Assembly (NCBI RefSeq): GCF_018417535.1
Contig: NZ_CP070977.1
Location: 3,348,001-3,412,000 of the forward strand
Length of the DNA: 64,000 nucleotides
DNA from: Burkholderia pyrrocinia
GTDB lineage: Bacteria; Pseudomonadota; Gammaproteobacteria; Burkholderiales; Burkholderiaceae
Direction of reading: 5' to 3'
In this document: positions 26,946 through 35,618 of the stretch, in pieces
Numbering within the stretch: position 1 is the first letter of the stretch
How the letters are laid out: the number at the start of each line of letters is the position of its first letter
The notes under the pieces: model-generated
The model's database searches: none
Seen by the model: the letters and a program-made list of their open reading frames with translations, nothing else
Told to the model about the DNA's origin: nothing
Translations under genes and position numbers: made by a program

Positions 26946-27908
26946 ATGGATACCCTCGTCAGCATGAATGTGTTTCGCTACGTCGTCGAAGTGGGCAGCT
27001 TCGTCGGCGCGGCCGAGCGCATGCAGATGTCGGCTGCGATGGCGAGCAAGCACGTGATGCATCTCGAGCAGCAGCTCGGCGCGCGGCTGCTGCATCGCAC
27101 GACACGACGTGTCGCCCCTACCGAGGCGGGACGCGAATATTACGAGCGCCTCGTGCAGGCGCTGTCGGAACTCGACGAAGCCGGGCAGGCTGTCGGCGCC
27201 GCGAGCGTGGTGCCGCAGGGCCGCCTGCGCGTGACGTCGTTGTCCGCGTTCGGGCTGCGGCATGTGATGCAGGCAGTCACGGATTACGCGGGCCGGTTCC
27301 CGGACGTGACAGTCGACATGACGCTGTCCGATCGCGTGGTCGACCTGATCGAGGAAGGCTACGACGTCGCGGTGCGCGCGGCGCCGAACGGATTGAAATC
27401 GTCGTCGCTGGTCGCACGGCAGATCGCGACCGCGCACATCCTGCTCGTCGCGTCGCCCGAATATCTCGACAAGCACGGCACGCCCGAAACGATCGCCGAT
27501 CTCGCGCGCCACAACTACCTGCGGCGCGACTCGAATTCGACGATGCTCGACTCGCTCGTGATCGATGCGGCAGCGGCGTCGCGCGTGACCCTCAACGGCA
27601 ACCTGATCGTGAACCATCTCGAAGGGCTGCGAGCGGCCGTGCTCGCGGGCGCGGGCATCGCGCTGCTCGGCACCGAGGTGGTCGGCGACGACATCGAATC
27701 CGGCCGGCTGGTGCCGGTGCTCCTCGATGTGGTGCCGCCGCACGAGGCGCCGATCTATGCGGTCTACGCGAGCCGCCGTCACGTGTCCGCGAAGGTGCGT
27801 TCGTTCGTCGATTTCCTCGCGGCGCGTTTCGAAGGGCAGTCGCTGTGCCCGTCGATCGAATCGCGCCTGCGCGTGCTGCCGATCACGCGGATCAAGCGCG
27901 CGGGCTGA
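26946..27908 (+). CDS. LysR-family transcriptional regulator
   Basis: A 320-residue regulator. The winged helix-turn-helix is at residues 1-60 (FRYVVEVGSFVGAAERMQMS, then SKHVMHLEQQLGARLLHRTT), followed by RRVAPTEAGREYYERL. The effector domain begins with GRLRVTSLSAFG near 92. It belongs to the CrgA/AaeR-like group that often regulates nearby oxidoreductases or transporters. No divergent partner is immediately adjacent (the porin is upstream in the same direction, an NMO gene convergent downstream), so its target is not evident. Confidence 0.93.
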   Translation: MDTLVSMNVFRYVVEVGSFVGAAERMQMSAAMASKHVMHLEQQLGARLLHRTTRRVAPTEAGREYYERLVQALSELDEAGQAVGAASVVPQGRLRVTSLSAFGLRHVMQAVTDYAGRFPDVTVDMTLSDRVVDLIEEGYDVAVRAAPNGLKSSSLVARQIATAHILLVASPEYLDKHGTPETIADLARHNYLRRDSNSTMLDSLVIDAAAASRVTLNGNLIVNHLEGLRAAVLAGAGIALLGTEVVGDDIESGRLVPVLLDVVPPHEAPIYAVYASRRHVSAKVRSFVDFLAARFEGQSLCPSIESRLRVLPITRIKRAG

Positions 27909-27939
27909 GCCGCGTGTCCCGTCCGGCGGGGCGATGAAA

Positions 27940-27973
27940 AAAAAGCGCGGGCCGCATGCGGTTCGCGCTTTTT
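27940..27973. terminator. Bidirectional terminator between LysR and NMO genes
   Basis: A stem AAAAAGCGCG...CGCGCTTTTT encloses a smaller GC hairpin (CCGCATGCGG), with A-tract and T-tract on either side. It serves the rightward LysR gene and possibly the leftward monooxygenase gene. Confidence 0.8.
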
Positions 27974-28035
27974 GTTTTGTCCGACGGAATTTGCGTCGGC
28001 GGTGGCGAGTGCGGCGGCTGTGACCGCCGCATCCG

Positions 28036-28995
28036 TCAGCGTGCGATGCCGAGCCGCTCCTTTGCTGCGTCGTACTCGCCCTTCAGCCGCTCGACGAGTG
28101 CGCCCACGCTCGGCAGGTCGTCCATCAGGCCGACGCCCTGGCCGGCACCCCAGATGTCCTTCCACGCCTTCGTCTTGTCACTGCCGAAATTCATCTTCGT
28201 CTTGTCGGATTCCGGCAGCGCTTCCGGATCGAGGCCGGCTTTCTCGATGCTCTCGCGGATGTAGTTGCCGTGCACGCCGGTGAAGAGGTTCGTGTAGATG
28301 ATGTCCGAGGATTTCGCGTTGACGATCGCGCGCTTGTAGTCCTCGACCGCGTGCGCCTCCTGCGTCGCGATGAAGCGCGTGCCCATGTACGCGAAATCGG
28401 CGCCCATCGCCTGCGCGGCGAGGATCGAGCCGCCGTTCGCGATCGAGCCGGACAGCACGATCGGGCCGTCGAAGATCTTGCGGACTTCGCCGACGAGCGC
28501 GAACGGCGACGTCGTGCCCGCGTGGCCGCCCGCGCCGGCCGCGACGAGGATCAGCCCGTCGACGCCGGCTTCGAGCGCCTTCTGCGCGTGGCGCAGGTTG
28601 ATCACGTCGTGCAGCACGATGCCGCCGTAGCTGTGCACCGCGTCGACGATCTCGCGTGCCGGCGCGCGCAGGCTCGTGATGAAGATCGGTACCTTGTGCT
28701 CGACGCATACGCGCACGTCGTGCTCGAGCCGCGCGTTCGACTGGTGGACGATCTGGTTGACCGCGATCGGGCCGATCACCGCATCGGGGTGCTTCGCCTT
28801 GTGGTCGGCGAGTTCGGACTGGATCTGCGTGAGCCACTCGTCGAGCAGTTCGGCCGGACGGGCGTTGAGCGCGGGGAACGAACCGACGATGCCCGCCTTG
28901 CATTGCGCGAGCACGAGTTCGGGGTAGCTGACGATGAACATCGGCGACGCGATGACAGGCAACGTCAGGTTCTGCAGGACAGTGGGCAATGCCAT
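28036..28995 (-). CDS. Nitronate monooxygenase-family FMN oxidoreductase
   Basis: A 319-residue TIM-barrel flavoprotein of the 2-nitropropane dioxygenase/NMO family, oxidising alkyl nitronates or related carbanions. Motifs are LPVIASPMFIVS near 12-23, IAVNQIVHQSNARLEHD, HDVINLRHAQKALEAGVDGLILVAAGAGGHAG near 130-160 (split here by the phosphate-binding turn) and GADFAYMGTRFIATQEA. A GGAGA ribosome site precedes the ATG at 28995; the longer frame upstream is low-complexity. It stands alone, with a presumed promoter near 29,100 where AT content rises. Confidence 0.92.
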   Translation of the reverse strand: MALPTVLQNLTLPVIASPMFIVSYPELVLAQCKAGIVGSFPALNARPAELLDEWLTQIQSELADHKAKHPDAVIGPIAVNQIVHQSNARLEHDVRVCVEHKVPIFITSLRAPAREIVDAVHSYGGIVLHDVINLRHAQKALEAGVDGLILVAAGAGGHAGTTSPFALVGEVRKIFDGPIVLSGSIANGGSILAAQAMGADFAYMGTRFIATQEAHAVEDYKRAIVNAKSSDIIYTNLFTGVHGNYIRESIEKAGLDPEALPESDKTKMNFGSDKTKAWKDIWGAGQGVGLMDDLPSVGALVERLKGEYDAAKERLGIAR

Positions 28996-29278
28996 GTGAT
29001 GTCTCCAGTCTCCAGGGGGCGGCCGGCGCCGGCGCGGTCGCGCCGATACCGGCACCATGCTTTGCGGTCGAACGGTGATTCGAGTGTAGCTGTGGACGAA
29101 GTCGTTCGTCGATATTAATACGAACGGTCGTGCGATTCTACGCGAGCTTAACAAAATGCGCGGTGTGGCGGCAATCGAGTGAGTGTTCTCTTTCTACGGA
29201 ATCTGGCTGTTGCCCCGCTGTGCAGACGCGCGAGCGCTCCTAAAATAGCCGCCATAACAAACCAACGAGAAATAAACC

Positions 29279-30175
29279 ATGTCGTTTGAGGCGTTTGCAC
29301 CGTTTCGCGTGATGGTGCAGGACACCGACATCTTCGGTGTCAAAGGAGGCGCGGGCCCGCCGCTCCTGTTGCTGCACGGGCATCCGCAAACCCACATGAT
29401 CTGGCATCGCGTTGCCGCGACGCTCGCGAATCACTTCACGGTGATCGCCACCGACCTGCGCGGCTACGGCGCATCGGGCCGGCCGCCGAGCGACGCGCAG
29501 CACGTGCCGTATTCGAAACGGGCGATGGCGGCCGACCAGGTCGCCGTGATGCGGCATTTCGGTTTCGAGCACTTCCATGTGTGCGCGCACGATCGCGGCG
29601 CGCGCGTCGCGCACCGGCTCGCGCTCGATCACCCGGACGCCGTCGAGCGGATGATGCTGCTCGACATCGCGCCGACGCTCGCGATGTACGAGAAAACCGA
29701 CCGCGCGTTCGCGACCGCGTATTTCCACTGGTTCTTCCTGATCCAGCCGGAGCCGCTGCCCGAGACGCTGATCGGCGCGCATACCGATGCGTACATCGAG
29801 CGCGTGATGGGCAACCGGTCCGCCGGGCTCGCGCCGTTCGCGCCCGAGGCGCTCGACGCGTACCGTGCCGCGCTCGCGCAGCCGGGCGCCGTGCATGCGA
29901 TGTGCGAGGACTACCGCGCATCGGCGACGATCGACCTCGAGCACGACCGTGCGGATCTCGAGCGCGGCAACAAGGTCGCGTGCCCGCTGCGCGTGCTGTG
30001 GGGCGAGCACGGGATCGTCGGGCGCTGCTTCGATCCGCTCGACGAATGGCGTCGCGTCGCGCGCGATGTCAGCGGCCGAGCGCTCGAATGCGGGCACTAC
30101 ATTCCGGAAGAGGCACCCGTCGCGCTGATCGACGAACTGCTCGCGTTCTTCGAGGCGCGCGACCCGTCCGCATGA
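29279..30175 (+). CDS. Alpha/beta hydrolase, fluoroacetate (haloacetate) dehalogenase-like
   Basis: A 298-residue alpha/beta hydrolase closely resembling fluoroacetate dehalogenases. Seen are the oxyanion region LLLLHGHPQTHMIWH (about 29-43), TDLRGYGASGRP (about 59-70), the Asp nucleophile in CAHDRGARVAHRLALDHP (Asp about 105, with the two carboxylate-binding Arg residues), FHWFFLIQ with the halide-binding His-Trp (about 149-150), and the catalytic His in CGHYIPEE (about 275). The halide-site Tyr is probably in EDYRA. The sequence suggests a dehalogenase acting on 2-haloacids, but related family members are esterases or epoxide hydrolases. AT-rich DNA with a plausible promoter precedes it. 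Confidence 0.88.
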   Translation: MSFEAFAPFRVMVQDTDIFGVKGGAGPPLLLLHGHPQTHMIWHRVAATLANHFTVIATDLRGYGASGRPPSDAQHVPYSKRAMAADQVAVMRHFGFEHFHVCAHDRGARVAHRLALDHPDAVERMMLLDIAPTLAMYEKTDRAFATAYFHWFFLIQPEPLPETLIGAHTDAYIERVMGNRSAGLAPFAPEALDAYRAALAQPGAVHAMCEDYRASATIDLEHDRADLERGNKVACPLRVLWGEHGIVGRCFDPLDEWRRVARDVSGRALECGHYIPEEAPVALIDELLAFFEARDPSA

Positions 30176-30205
30176 GGGCGCGCGCGGGCGGCGCGGGCCG
30201 GCCGC

Positions 30206-30697
30206 TCAGCGGTGCACGCTGTCGTCGTCGGCGAGCGGCGGCAGGCGGCGCGGCACGGGCGTCGATTTCACGATCGCGGTGCTCGTCTCCGCGCGCTCCG
30301 TCACCTTCGACAGGATGTCGTCGAGGTGCGCGATCGTGCGCAGGTAGAGCCGGCAGATGAAGCAGTCTTCGCCGGTCACCTTGTCGCATTCGACGAATTC
30401 GGGGATCCGCCGCAGCAACTCCTCGACCAGATGCAACTGGCCCGGCAGCGGCTTCACGCGGACGATTGCCTGCAGCGTATAGCCGAGCGCGCGCGGATCG
30501 AGCTCGACGGTGAACGCGGCGATCACGCCTTGCGCCTCGAGCCGCCGCACGCGGTCGGCGGTCGCGGGCGCCGACAGCCCGATCTGCCGCGCGAGTTCGC
30601 TGGTCGCGATGCGCGCGTCGTCGGCCAGCGCCGCGAGGATCGCGCGGTCGGTCGCGTCGAGCGACGCGACGGCGGGTGGGGGAAGGCGTTTCGGCAT
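30206..30697 (-). CDS. Lrp/AsnC-family transcriptional regulator
   Basis: A 163-residue feast/famine regulator with an N-terminal helix-turn-helix (LDATDRAILAALADDARIAT, then SELARQIGLSAPATADRVRRLEAQG) and a C-terminal RAM ligand-binding domain (VTGEDCFICRLYLRT). The start MPKRLPPP was preferred, but an in-frame ATG at 30748 is possible. It is divergent from an EamA transporter gene 108 bp away. Lrp-type regulators beside such exporters usually control them in response to an amino acid, so amino-acid efflux is the likely theme. Confidence 0.92.
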   Translation of the reverse strand: MPKRLPPPAVASLDATDRAILAALADDARIATSELARQIGLSAPATADRVRRLEAQGVIAAFTVELDPRALGYTLQAIVRVKPLPGQLHLVEELLRRIPEFVECDKVTGEDCFICRLYLRTIAHLDDILSKVTERAETSTAIVKSTPVPRRLPPLADDDSVHR

Positions 30698-30805
30698 GAT
30701 CGCTTTGCTTTCGAAGGTGAATCGGCTGATTCGCTTCAGTTTAGCCATGGTTGCGGCGAAAGCAAGTTTCTAGAATCGAAGTCATCACTCTCATCAACGG
30801 AGTTC

Positions 30806-31711
30806 ATGATGGCCTCGAATGAAATGCGCCGCGGTGCCGCCGAAATGGTCGTCGCGATGATGATGTCCGGCACGATCGGCTGGCTCGTGATGTCGTCGCG
30901 GCAGCCGCTGACGAACGTCGTGTTCTTCCGCTGCCTGTTCGGCGCCGCGACGCTCGCGATCGTCTGCGCGGCGTTCGGCTTCCTGCGCCGCTCGCTGTTC
31001 TCGCCGCGGATGCTCGCGCTCGCGACGCTCGGCAGCGTCGCGATCGTCGCGAACTGGCTGCTGCTGTTCGCCGCCTATTCGCGCGCGTCGATCTCGATGG
31101 CGACCGCCGTCTACAACACGCAGCCGTTCATGCTCGTCGCGCTCGGCGCCATCGTGTTCCGCGAGCGGGTCACCGCGTCGACGGTCGCGTGGCTCGCGCT
31201 CGCGTTCGCCGGGCTCGTCTTCGTGGTGCGCGTCGAGCCGGCCGTGCTCGCGGTGCCGGGCGAATATCTGGAAGGCGTCGCGCTGTCGCTCGGCGCGGCC
31301 TTCCTGTATGCGATCTCGTCGATCGTCACGAAGCACCTGAAGGGCACGCCGCCGCATCTGCTCGCGCTGCTGCAGGCCGGCCTCGGCATCGTGCTGCTCG
31401 CGCCGTTCGCGCACTTCGATACGCTGCCCGCGACTGCCGGGCAATGGCTCGACCTCGTCGTGCTCGGCGTCGTGAACACGGGCCTGATGTATGTGCTGCT
31501 GTACGGCGCGATCCAGAAGCTGCCGACCGCGATGACCGGCGCGCTGTCGTTCGTCTATCCGGTCGTCGCGATCCTCGTCGATCACGTTGCGTTCGGGCAG
31601 ACGCTCGCGTGGACGCAGGTGTTCGGCGCGCTGCTGATCCTGCTCGCGGCGGCCGGCGTGAATCTCGGCTGGCGCATCGTGCCCGCGCGTCGCGCGGCGG
31701 TCGGCAACTGA
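30806..31711 (+). CDS. EamA/DMT-family transporter
   Basis: A 301-residue inner-membrane protein with ten predicted hydrophobic helices in two EamA halves (for example SISMATAVYNTQPFMLVALGAIVFRERV near 95-122 in the first and TAMTGALSFVYPVVAILVDHVAFGQ near 235-260 in the second). Members export amino acids or metabolites. It opens with two consecutive ATGs after GGAG. The divergent Lrp-type regulator suggests amino-acid control. Confidence 0.92.
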   Translation: MMASNEMRRGAAEMVVAMMMSGTIGWLVMSSRQPLTNVVFFRCLFGAATLAIVCAAFGFLRRSLFSPRMLALATLGSVAIVANWLLLFAAYSRASISMATAVYNTQPFMLVALGAIVFRERVTASTVAWLALAFAGLVFVVRVEPAVLAVPGEYLEGVALSLGAAFLYAISSIVTKHLKGTPPHLLALLQAGLGIVLLAPFAHFDTLPATAGQWLDLVVLGVVNTGLMYVLLYGAIQKLPTAMTGALSFVYPVVAILVDHVAFGQTLAWTQVFGALLILLAAAGVNLGWRIVPARRAAVGN

Positions 31712-31922
31712 AACGGTCGTATGATTCGACGCCGCTGCGGGGCGCCGCAGCGGCTCGCCGGGTGCGGATTTCGGGCACGAGGTTTGCGCACGAAAAGGGC
31801 CCGCACGCACGCGCGAAAGACGCTGTAAGAAGTTGTAGGGAAACACCCGATGCGATGCGGCCGCGTCGCTCGTATGATGCGGGCTGTGACGTTGATCACG
31901 TTCACAGGATTCCGATCTCGAC

Positions 31923-31956
31923 GCCGTTCGCCCGTGAGGCTGAACGGCTTTTTTTT
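31923..31956 (+). terminator. Intrinsic terminator with long T-tract, no gene directly upstream
   Basis: A GCCGTTC/GAACGGC stem (31923-31929 and 31942-31948) with a 12-nt loop is followed by a run of T residues. It is over 200 bp from the EamA stop, so it may end a long 3' UTR or a small RNA. Confidence 0.7.
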
Positions 31957-32167
31957 ATGTGCCGCTCCCGGCGAGCATGCGCCGCCGCGCATCGAGCCGT
32001 GCGAGCAGCGCGCGCCTCGCGTCGTCGTCCGACGCACGCCAGCCCTTGATCTCGTCGCGCGTGCGCAGGCAGCCCGCGCACCAGTCGGTGCGCGGATCGA
32101 TCCTGCAGACGTCCGTGCACGGCGATGCGACCGTGCCGACCGGCACCGACACCGGCACGTCGCTCAT
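31955..32167 (-). CDS. DUF1289 domain-containing small protein
   Basis: A 70-residue Cys-rich protein. The signature SPCTDVCRIDPRTDWCAGCLRTRDEIKGW (about 19-47; shown here as CTDVC then WCAGC) is DUF1289, with four Cys likely binding a metal or Fe-S cluster. Its start overlaps the YbaK-family stop by four bases, so the two are coupled. Function unknown. Confidence 0.9.
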   Translation of the reverse strand: MSDVPVSVPVGTVASPCTDVCRIDPRTDWCAGCLRTRDEIKGWRASDDDARRALLARLDARRRMLAGSGT

Positions 32168-32670
32168 GCGTTGTCCCGCAATGCGACGTCCGCGACCGGC
32201 GCGCCGGTCAGCGACACGAGTTCGTGCGGCGACAGGTTGAACACCGCGTGCGGATGGCCGGCGGCCGCCCACAGGCTGTCGAGCTCGAGCAGGTCGGCGT
32301 CGATCAGCGTGACGGGTTCGACGAGATGGCCGATCGGGCAGACGCCGCCGATCGCATAGCCGGTGTTGTCGCGCACGAACTTCGCGTCCGCGCGGCCCAC
32401 CGCGCCGACCTGCGCGGCGACCTTCTTTTCGTCGACGCGGTTGACGCCGCTTGCGACCACGAGCACGGGCGCGCCGTCCGACTGCCGGCGAAACAGGATC
32501 GACTTCGCGATCTGCGCGACCGAGCAGCCGAGCCCGGCTGCCGCCTCGGCCGACGTCTTGCCGGTGTCGGCGAGCATCACGATGCCTTTTGCATGGCCGC
32601 GCTCGCGCAGCAGCAGCGCGACGCGTCGTGCGGAATCGGGGAGGGAATCGAATGAAGCAGGTGTCGTCAT
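32164..32670 (-). CDS. YbaK/EbsC-family aminoacyl-tRNA deacylase
   Basis: A 168-residue protein of the YbaK/ProX fold, which hydrolyses mis-charged aminoacyl-tRNAs such as Cys-tRNA(Pro). Visible are SVAQIAKSILFRR (about 50-62, with the conserved Lys), VVASGVNRVDEKKVAA, and GYAIGGVCPIGH near 105-116, which is the family's substrate loop. It precedes DUF1289 with a four-base overlap and follows the HMG-CoA lyase gene on the same strand after 26 bp, suggesting one leftward unit. Confidence 0.92.
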   Translation of the reverse strand: MTTPASFDSLPDSARRVALLLRERGHAKGIVMLADTGKTSAEAAAGLGCSVAQIAKSILFRRQSDGAPVLVVASGVNRVDEKKVAAQVGAVGRADAKFVRDNTGYAIGGVCPIGHLVEPVTLIDADLLELDSLWAAAGHPHAVFNLSPHELVSLTGAPVADVALRDNA

Positions 32671-32696
32671 GTCGGGGAATCCATGGAATGCCGGGG

Positions 32697-33629
32697 TCAG
32701 ACGCAGGTCGCGGCGTCGTCCGCGCTCTGCGCCTTGGCGAGCAGCGCGCGACCGGCGCGCGACACGTTCGTGCGGCCGATTGCGCTCGAGATGAAGTCGC
32801 CGGCGGCGACGACCTGCGCGAGATCGACGCCGGTGTCGATGCCGAGGCCCTGCATCAGGTACAGCACGTCCTCGGTCGCGACGTTGCCGGTCGCGCCCTT
32901 CGCGTACGGGCAGCCGCCGAGGCCCGCGACCGACGCGTGGAAGATCTCGATCCCTTCGAACAGCGCCGCGTAGATGTTCGCGAGCGCCTGGCCGTAGGTG
33001 TCGTGGAAGTGGCCCGACAGGCGTTCGTGCGGGAACACGCGCGTGACGGCCGAGAGTACCTCGCGCGTGCGCTTCGGCGTGCCGACGCCGATCGTATCGG
33101 CGATGTCGATCTCGTCGCAGCCGAGCGCCGCGAAGCGTTCGACGACGTCGACGACCGACGCGACCGGCACCTCGCCCTGGTACGGGCAGCCGAGCGTGCA
33201 CGACACGCTGCCGCGCAGCCGCAGGCCCGCGTCCTTCGCGGCCTTCGCGACGGGCTCGAAGCGCGCGATGCTCTCGGCGATGCTGCAGTTGATGTTCCGC
33301 TGCGAGAATGCCTCGCTCGCCGCGCCGAAGATCACGACTTCGTCGGCGCGTGCGGCGAGCGCGTTCTCGAAGCCCTTCAGGTTCGGCGTGAGCACCGAGT
33401 ACACGGTGCCCGCGCGACGCTCGATGCCGGCCATGACTTCGGCGCCGTCTGCCATCTGCGGCACCCATTTCGGCGAGACGAACGACGCGGCCTCGATGTT
33501 GCGGAAGCCGGCGCGCGACAGCCGGTCGACGAGCGCGATCTTCACGTCGGTCGGCACGAAGGTCTTCTCGTTCTGCAGCCCGTCGCGCGGGCCGACTTCG
33601 ACGATCTTGACGGCGGTGGGGAACGTCAT
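32697..33629 (-). CDS. mvaB: Hydroxymethylglutaryl-CoA lyase
   Basis: A 310-residue TIM-barrel lyase that splits HMG-CoA to acetyl-CoA and acetoacetate in leucine catabolism. Residues seen: VGPRDGLQNEK (about 13-23; Arg and Asp of the active site), SCTLGCPYQGEVP (about 150), GHFHDTYGQALAN with metal-binding His residues (about 205-217) and the signature GLGGCPYAKGATGNVATED with the catalytic Cys (about 239). Start ATG follows GGAGA. It lies 32 bp after the GhrA-like gene; no other leucine-degradation genes (liu) are adjacent. Confidence 0.95.
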   Translation of the reverse strand: MTFPTAVKIVEVGPRDGLQNEKTFVPTDVKIALVDRLSRAGFRNIEAASFVSPKWVPQMADGAEVMAGIERRAGTVYSVLTPNLKGFENALAARADEVVIFGAASEAFSQRNINCSIAESIARFEPVAKAAKDAGLRLRGSVSCTLGCPYQGEVPVASVVDVVERFAALGCDEIDIADTIGVGTPKRTREVLSAVTRVFPHERLSGHFHDTYGQALANIYAALFEGIEIFHASVAGLGGCPYAKGATGNVATEDVLYLMQGLGIDTGVDLAQVVAAGDFISSAIGRTNVSRAGRALLAKAQSADDAATCV

Positions 33630-33661
33630 GGTTGTCTCCTGGTATCTGTGTAGGGCTGAAC

Positions 33662-34603
33662 TCAATAGCCGCGCGCGTAGTCGACGATGCCGCCGACGCG
33701 TTCGCCACGTTCGAACGCGCGGATCTTGCCGGCGATCTGCTCGGCGGCCTCCGCACGCAGCGTTTCGGCCGAGCTGTGCGGCGTGATCGTGATGCGCGGC
33801 GCGCGCCAGAACGGATGATCGTCCGGCAGCGGTTCGTGCCGGAACACGTCGAGCGTCGCCGCGGCGATCCGGCCGCTCGCGAGCGCGTCGAGCAGGTCGG
33901 CCTCGACGAGATGCGCGCCGCGCGCGACGTTGACGACGTACGCGCCGGGCGCGAGCCGCGCGAACGCACGCGACGACAGGATGCCGTCGGTGTCGGGCGT
34001 GCTCGGCAACAGGTTGACGAGCACCTTCGCGCCGTCGATGCACGCGTCGAACGCGCCGTCGCCGGCGAAGGTCGCGATGCCGTCGAGCTGCTTCGCGCTG
34101 CGACTGTAGCCGCGCACCGGCAGGCCGAGCGCGGCGAGCGCGCGCGCGACCTGCGCGCCGAGCACGCCGAGGCCGAGCACGGCGACGGTGAACGTTGCAC
34201 GCGGATGCGGTTCGAGCGGGTGCCAGCGGCGCTCGCGCTGCTGCGCGTCGTATTCGTCGAAACGGCGCAGGTAGCGCAGCACCGCGTGCGTCACGTATTC
34301 GACCATCTGCTGCGCCATGCCCGAATCCTCGAGCCGCACGAGCGGCACGCGCGCGGGCAGCGTGCCCGGATGCGCGCGGTCGAGCGCGAGCAGCGCGTCG
34401 ACGCCCGCGCCGAGGTTGAAGATCGCGCGCAGGCCGTCGCGCGGCGCGAAGAACTCGCGCGGCGCGCGCCACACGAGCGCGTAGTCGGCGGCGGCCGTGT
34501 CGCCCGGCTGCCATGCGCGCAGTTCGGCTTCCGGCAGCGCGTGCGCGATCTCGTCGCGCCACGCGCCGGCTTCCTGGTGCGGGGAATAGAACAGGATCTT
34601 CAT
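33662..34603 (-). CDS. ghrA: Glyoxylate/hydroxypyruvate reductase A-like D-2-hydroxyacid dehydrogenase
   Basis: A 313-residue NAD(P)H-dependent reductase of the GhrA group. The Rossmann motif is VAVLGLGVLGAQVARALAAL (about 136-155). The catalytic Arg is in VNVARGAHLVE (about 220), Glu in DVFRHEPLPDDHPFW (about 250) and His in ITPHSSAET (about 270). The ATG has no recognisable ribosome site of its own, and overlaps (ATGA) the stop of a 29-codon upstream frame that does. It is followed by mvaB 32 bp downstream. Confidence 0.93.
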   Translation of the reverse strand: MKILFYSPHQEAGAWRDEIAHALPEAELRAWQPGDTAAADYALVWRAPREFFAPRDGLRAIFNLGAGVDALLALDRAHPGTLPARVPLVRLEDSGMAQQMVEYVTHAVLRYLRRFDEYDAQQRERRWHPLEPHPRATFTVAVLGLGVLGAQVARALAALGLPVRGYSRSAKQLDGIATFAGDGAFDACIDGAKVLVNLLPSTPDTDGILSSRAFARLAPGAYVVNVARGAHLVEADLLDALASGRIAAATLDVFRHEPLPDDHPFWRAPRITITPHSSAETLRAEAAEQIAGKIRAFERGERVGGIVDYARGY

Positions 34604-34689
34604 TGCGTGACTGCGCGCGCGCCGGCGAGGCTCGTCACGGGAACGGCGATAGGGACCGGGCGCAGCGCGCCGGCGGGCGTAGCGGACAT
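34600..34689 (-). CDS. Putative 29-aa upstream peptide coupled to ghrA
   Basis: A short frame (opening MSATPAGALRPVP, ending ARAVTQ) is preceded by CAGGAGACGCCCG, a good ribosome site. Its TGA overlaps the ghrA ATG in an ATGA. It resembles no known peptide and is hydrophobic/Pro-rich. The arrangement suggests translational coupling; whether the peptide itself matters is unknown. Confidence 0.45.
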   Translation of the reverse strand: MSATPAGALRPVPIAVPVTSLAGARAVTQ

Positions 34690-34943
34690 CGGGCGTCTCC
34701 TGACGACCGGGCCCGGCGCGTCGGCGCCCAGCCCGGTTCCGTTTGAAGCTGACGGGAAGCCCACATTCTACGGTTTCGCGGCGCATTGCGCCGCCGCGCG
34801 GGCCGGCCGCCCGGCGCGGGCCGGAGCCGGGTCGCCGGCGCAATGCGGCCGGCCCGCGCAAAAGCAAAGCACAAAATATTGGTTCGGCCGCCGCGCGCCG
34901 CGCGCCACAATCGAACCCCGTCTTCAAGCAAGCGAGGGCAATC

Positions 34944-35567
34944 ATGCGCGCATGCAGCAAATCGGCGTGGCCGCCGCGGCTCGTCACCGTTCCGGGCCTG
35001 CACGGCAGCGAGGGTGCTCACTGGCAGACCTGGCTCGAACGGCAGTTCCCGCGCTCGCTGCGGGTCGAGCAGGACGACTGGGACGCGCCCGATCTCGCGC
35101 GCTGGGCGCAGTCCGTGCGCGCGCTGCTCGATCGCGAGCGCGGCCCGTTCGTGCTCGCCGCGCACAGCTTCGGCTGCCTCGCGACCGCGCATGCGCTTGC
35201 GCAGGGGCCGCATACGGGCGATGTCGCGGGCGTGCTGTTGGTCGCGCCCGCCAGTCCGAAGAAATTCACGTTTGCCGGGCCGTTCGACGCGCGCCGGCTC
35301 GCGGTGCCGTCGATCGTGATCGGCAGCGAGACCGATCCGTGGATGCCGCTCGCCGATGCGCGCATGCTCGCGCAGCGCCTGGGCAGCGCGTTCGTGAACC
35401 TCGGCGACGCCGGGCACATCAATACGGCGGCCGGCTTCGGGCCGTGGCCGCGCGCGAAGTACTTCATCGACACGCTGGTCCATTGCGCGGCGCCGCTGCG
35501 CTTTCGCGAGGCGGACGACGGCTTCGAGGCCGCGCTCGTCGACCGCGCGCTCGCGCACGCGGTCTGA
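34944..35567 (+). CDS. RBBP9/YdeN-family alpha/beta hydrolase
   Basis: A 207-residue serine hydrolase of the DUF676/RBBP9 type. It shows VTVPGLHGSEGAHWQTWLE (about 14-32), the nucleophile in LAAHSFGCLATAH (Ser about 78), the Asp in IGSETDPWMP (about 133) and the His in GDAGHINTAAGFGPWP (about 160). Members are small esterases of unknown physiological substrate. The ATG follows GCGAGGGC. It is a single gene divergent from ghrA across 255 bp of GC-rich DNA. Confidence 0.88.
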   Translation: MRACSKSAWPPRLVTVPGLHGSEGAHWQTWLERQFPRSLRVEQDDWDAPDLARWAQSVRALLDRERGPFVLAAHSFGCLATAHALAQGPHTGDVAGVLLVAPASPKKFTFAGPFDARRLAVPSIVIGSETDPWMPLADARMLAQRLGSAFVNLGDAGHINTAAGFGPWPRAKYFIDTLVHCAAPLRFREADDGFEAALVDRALAHAV

Positions 35568-35618
35568 CGGGCGCGGCGGGCGGCGAGGCGGCTGCCCCGC
35601 CACGCCGCGTTGTCGCGC

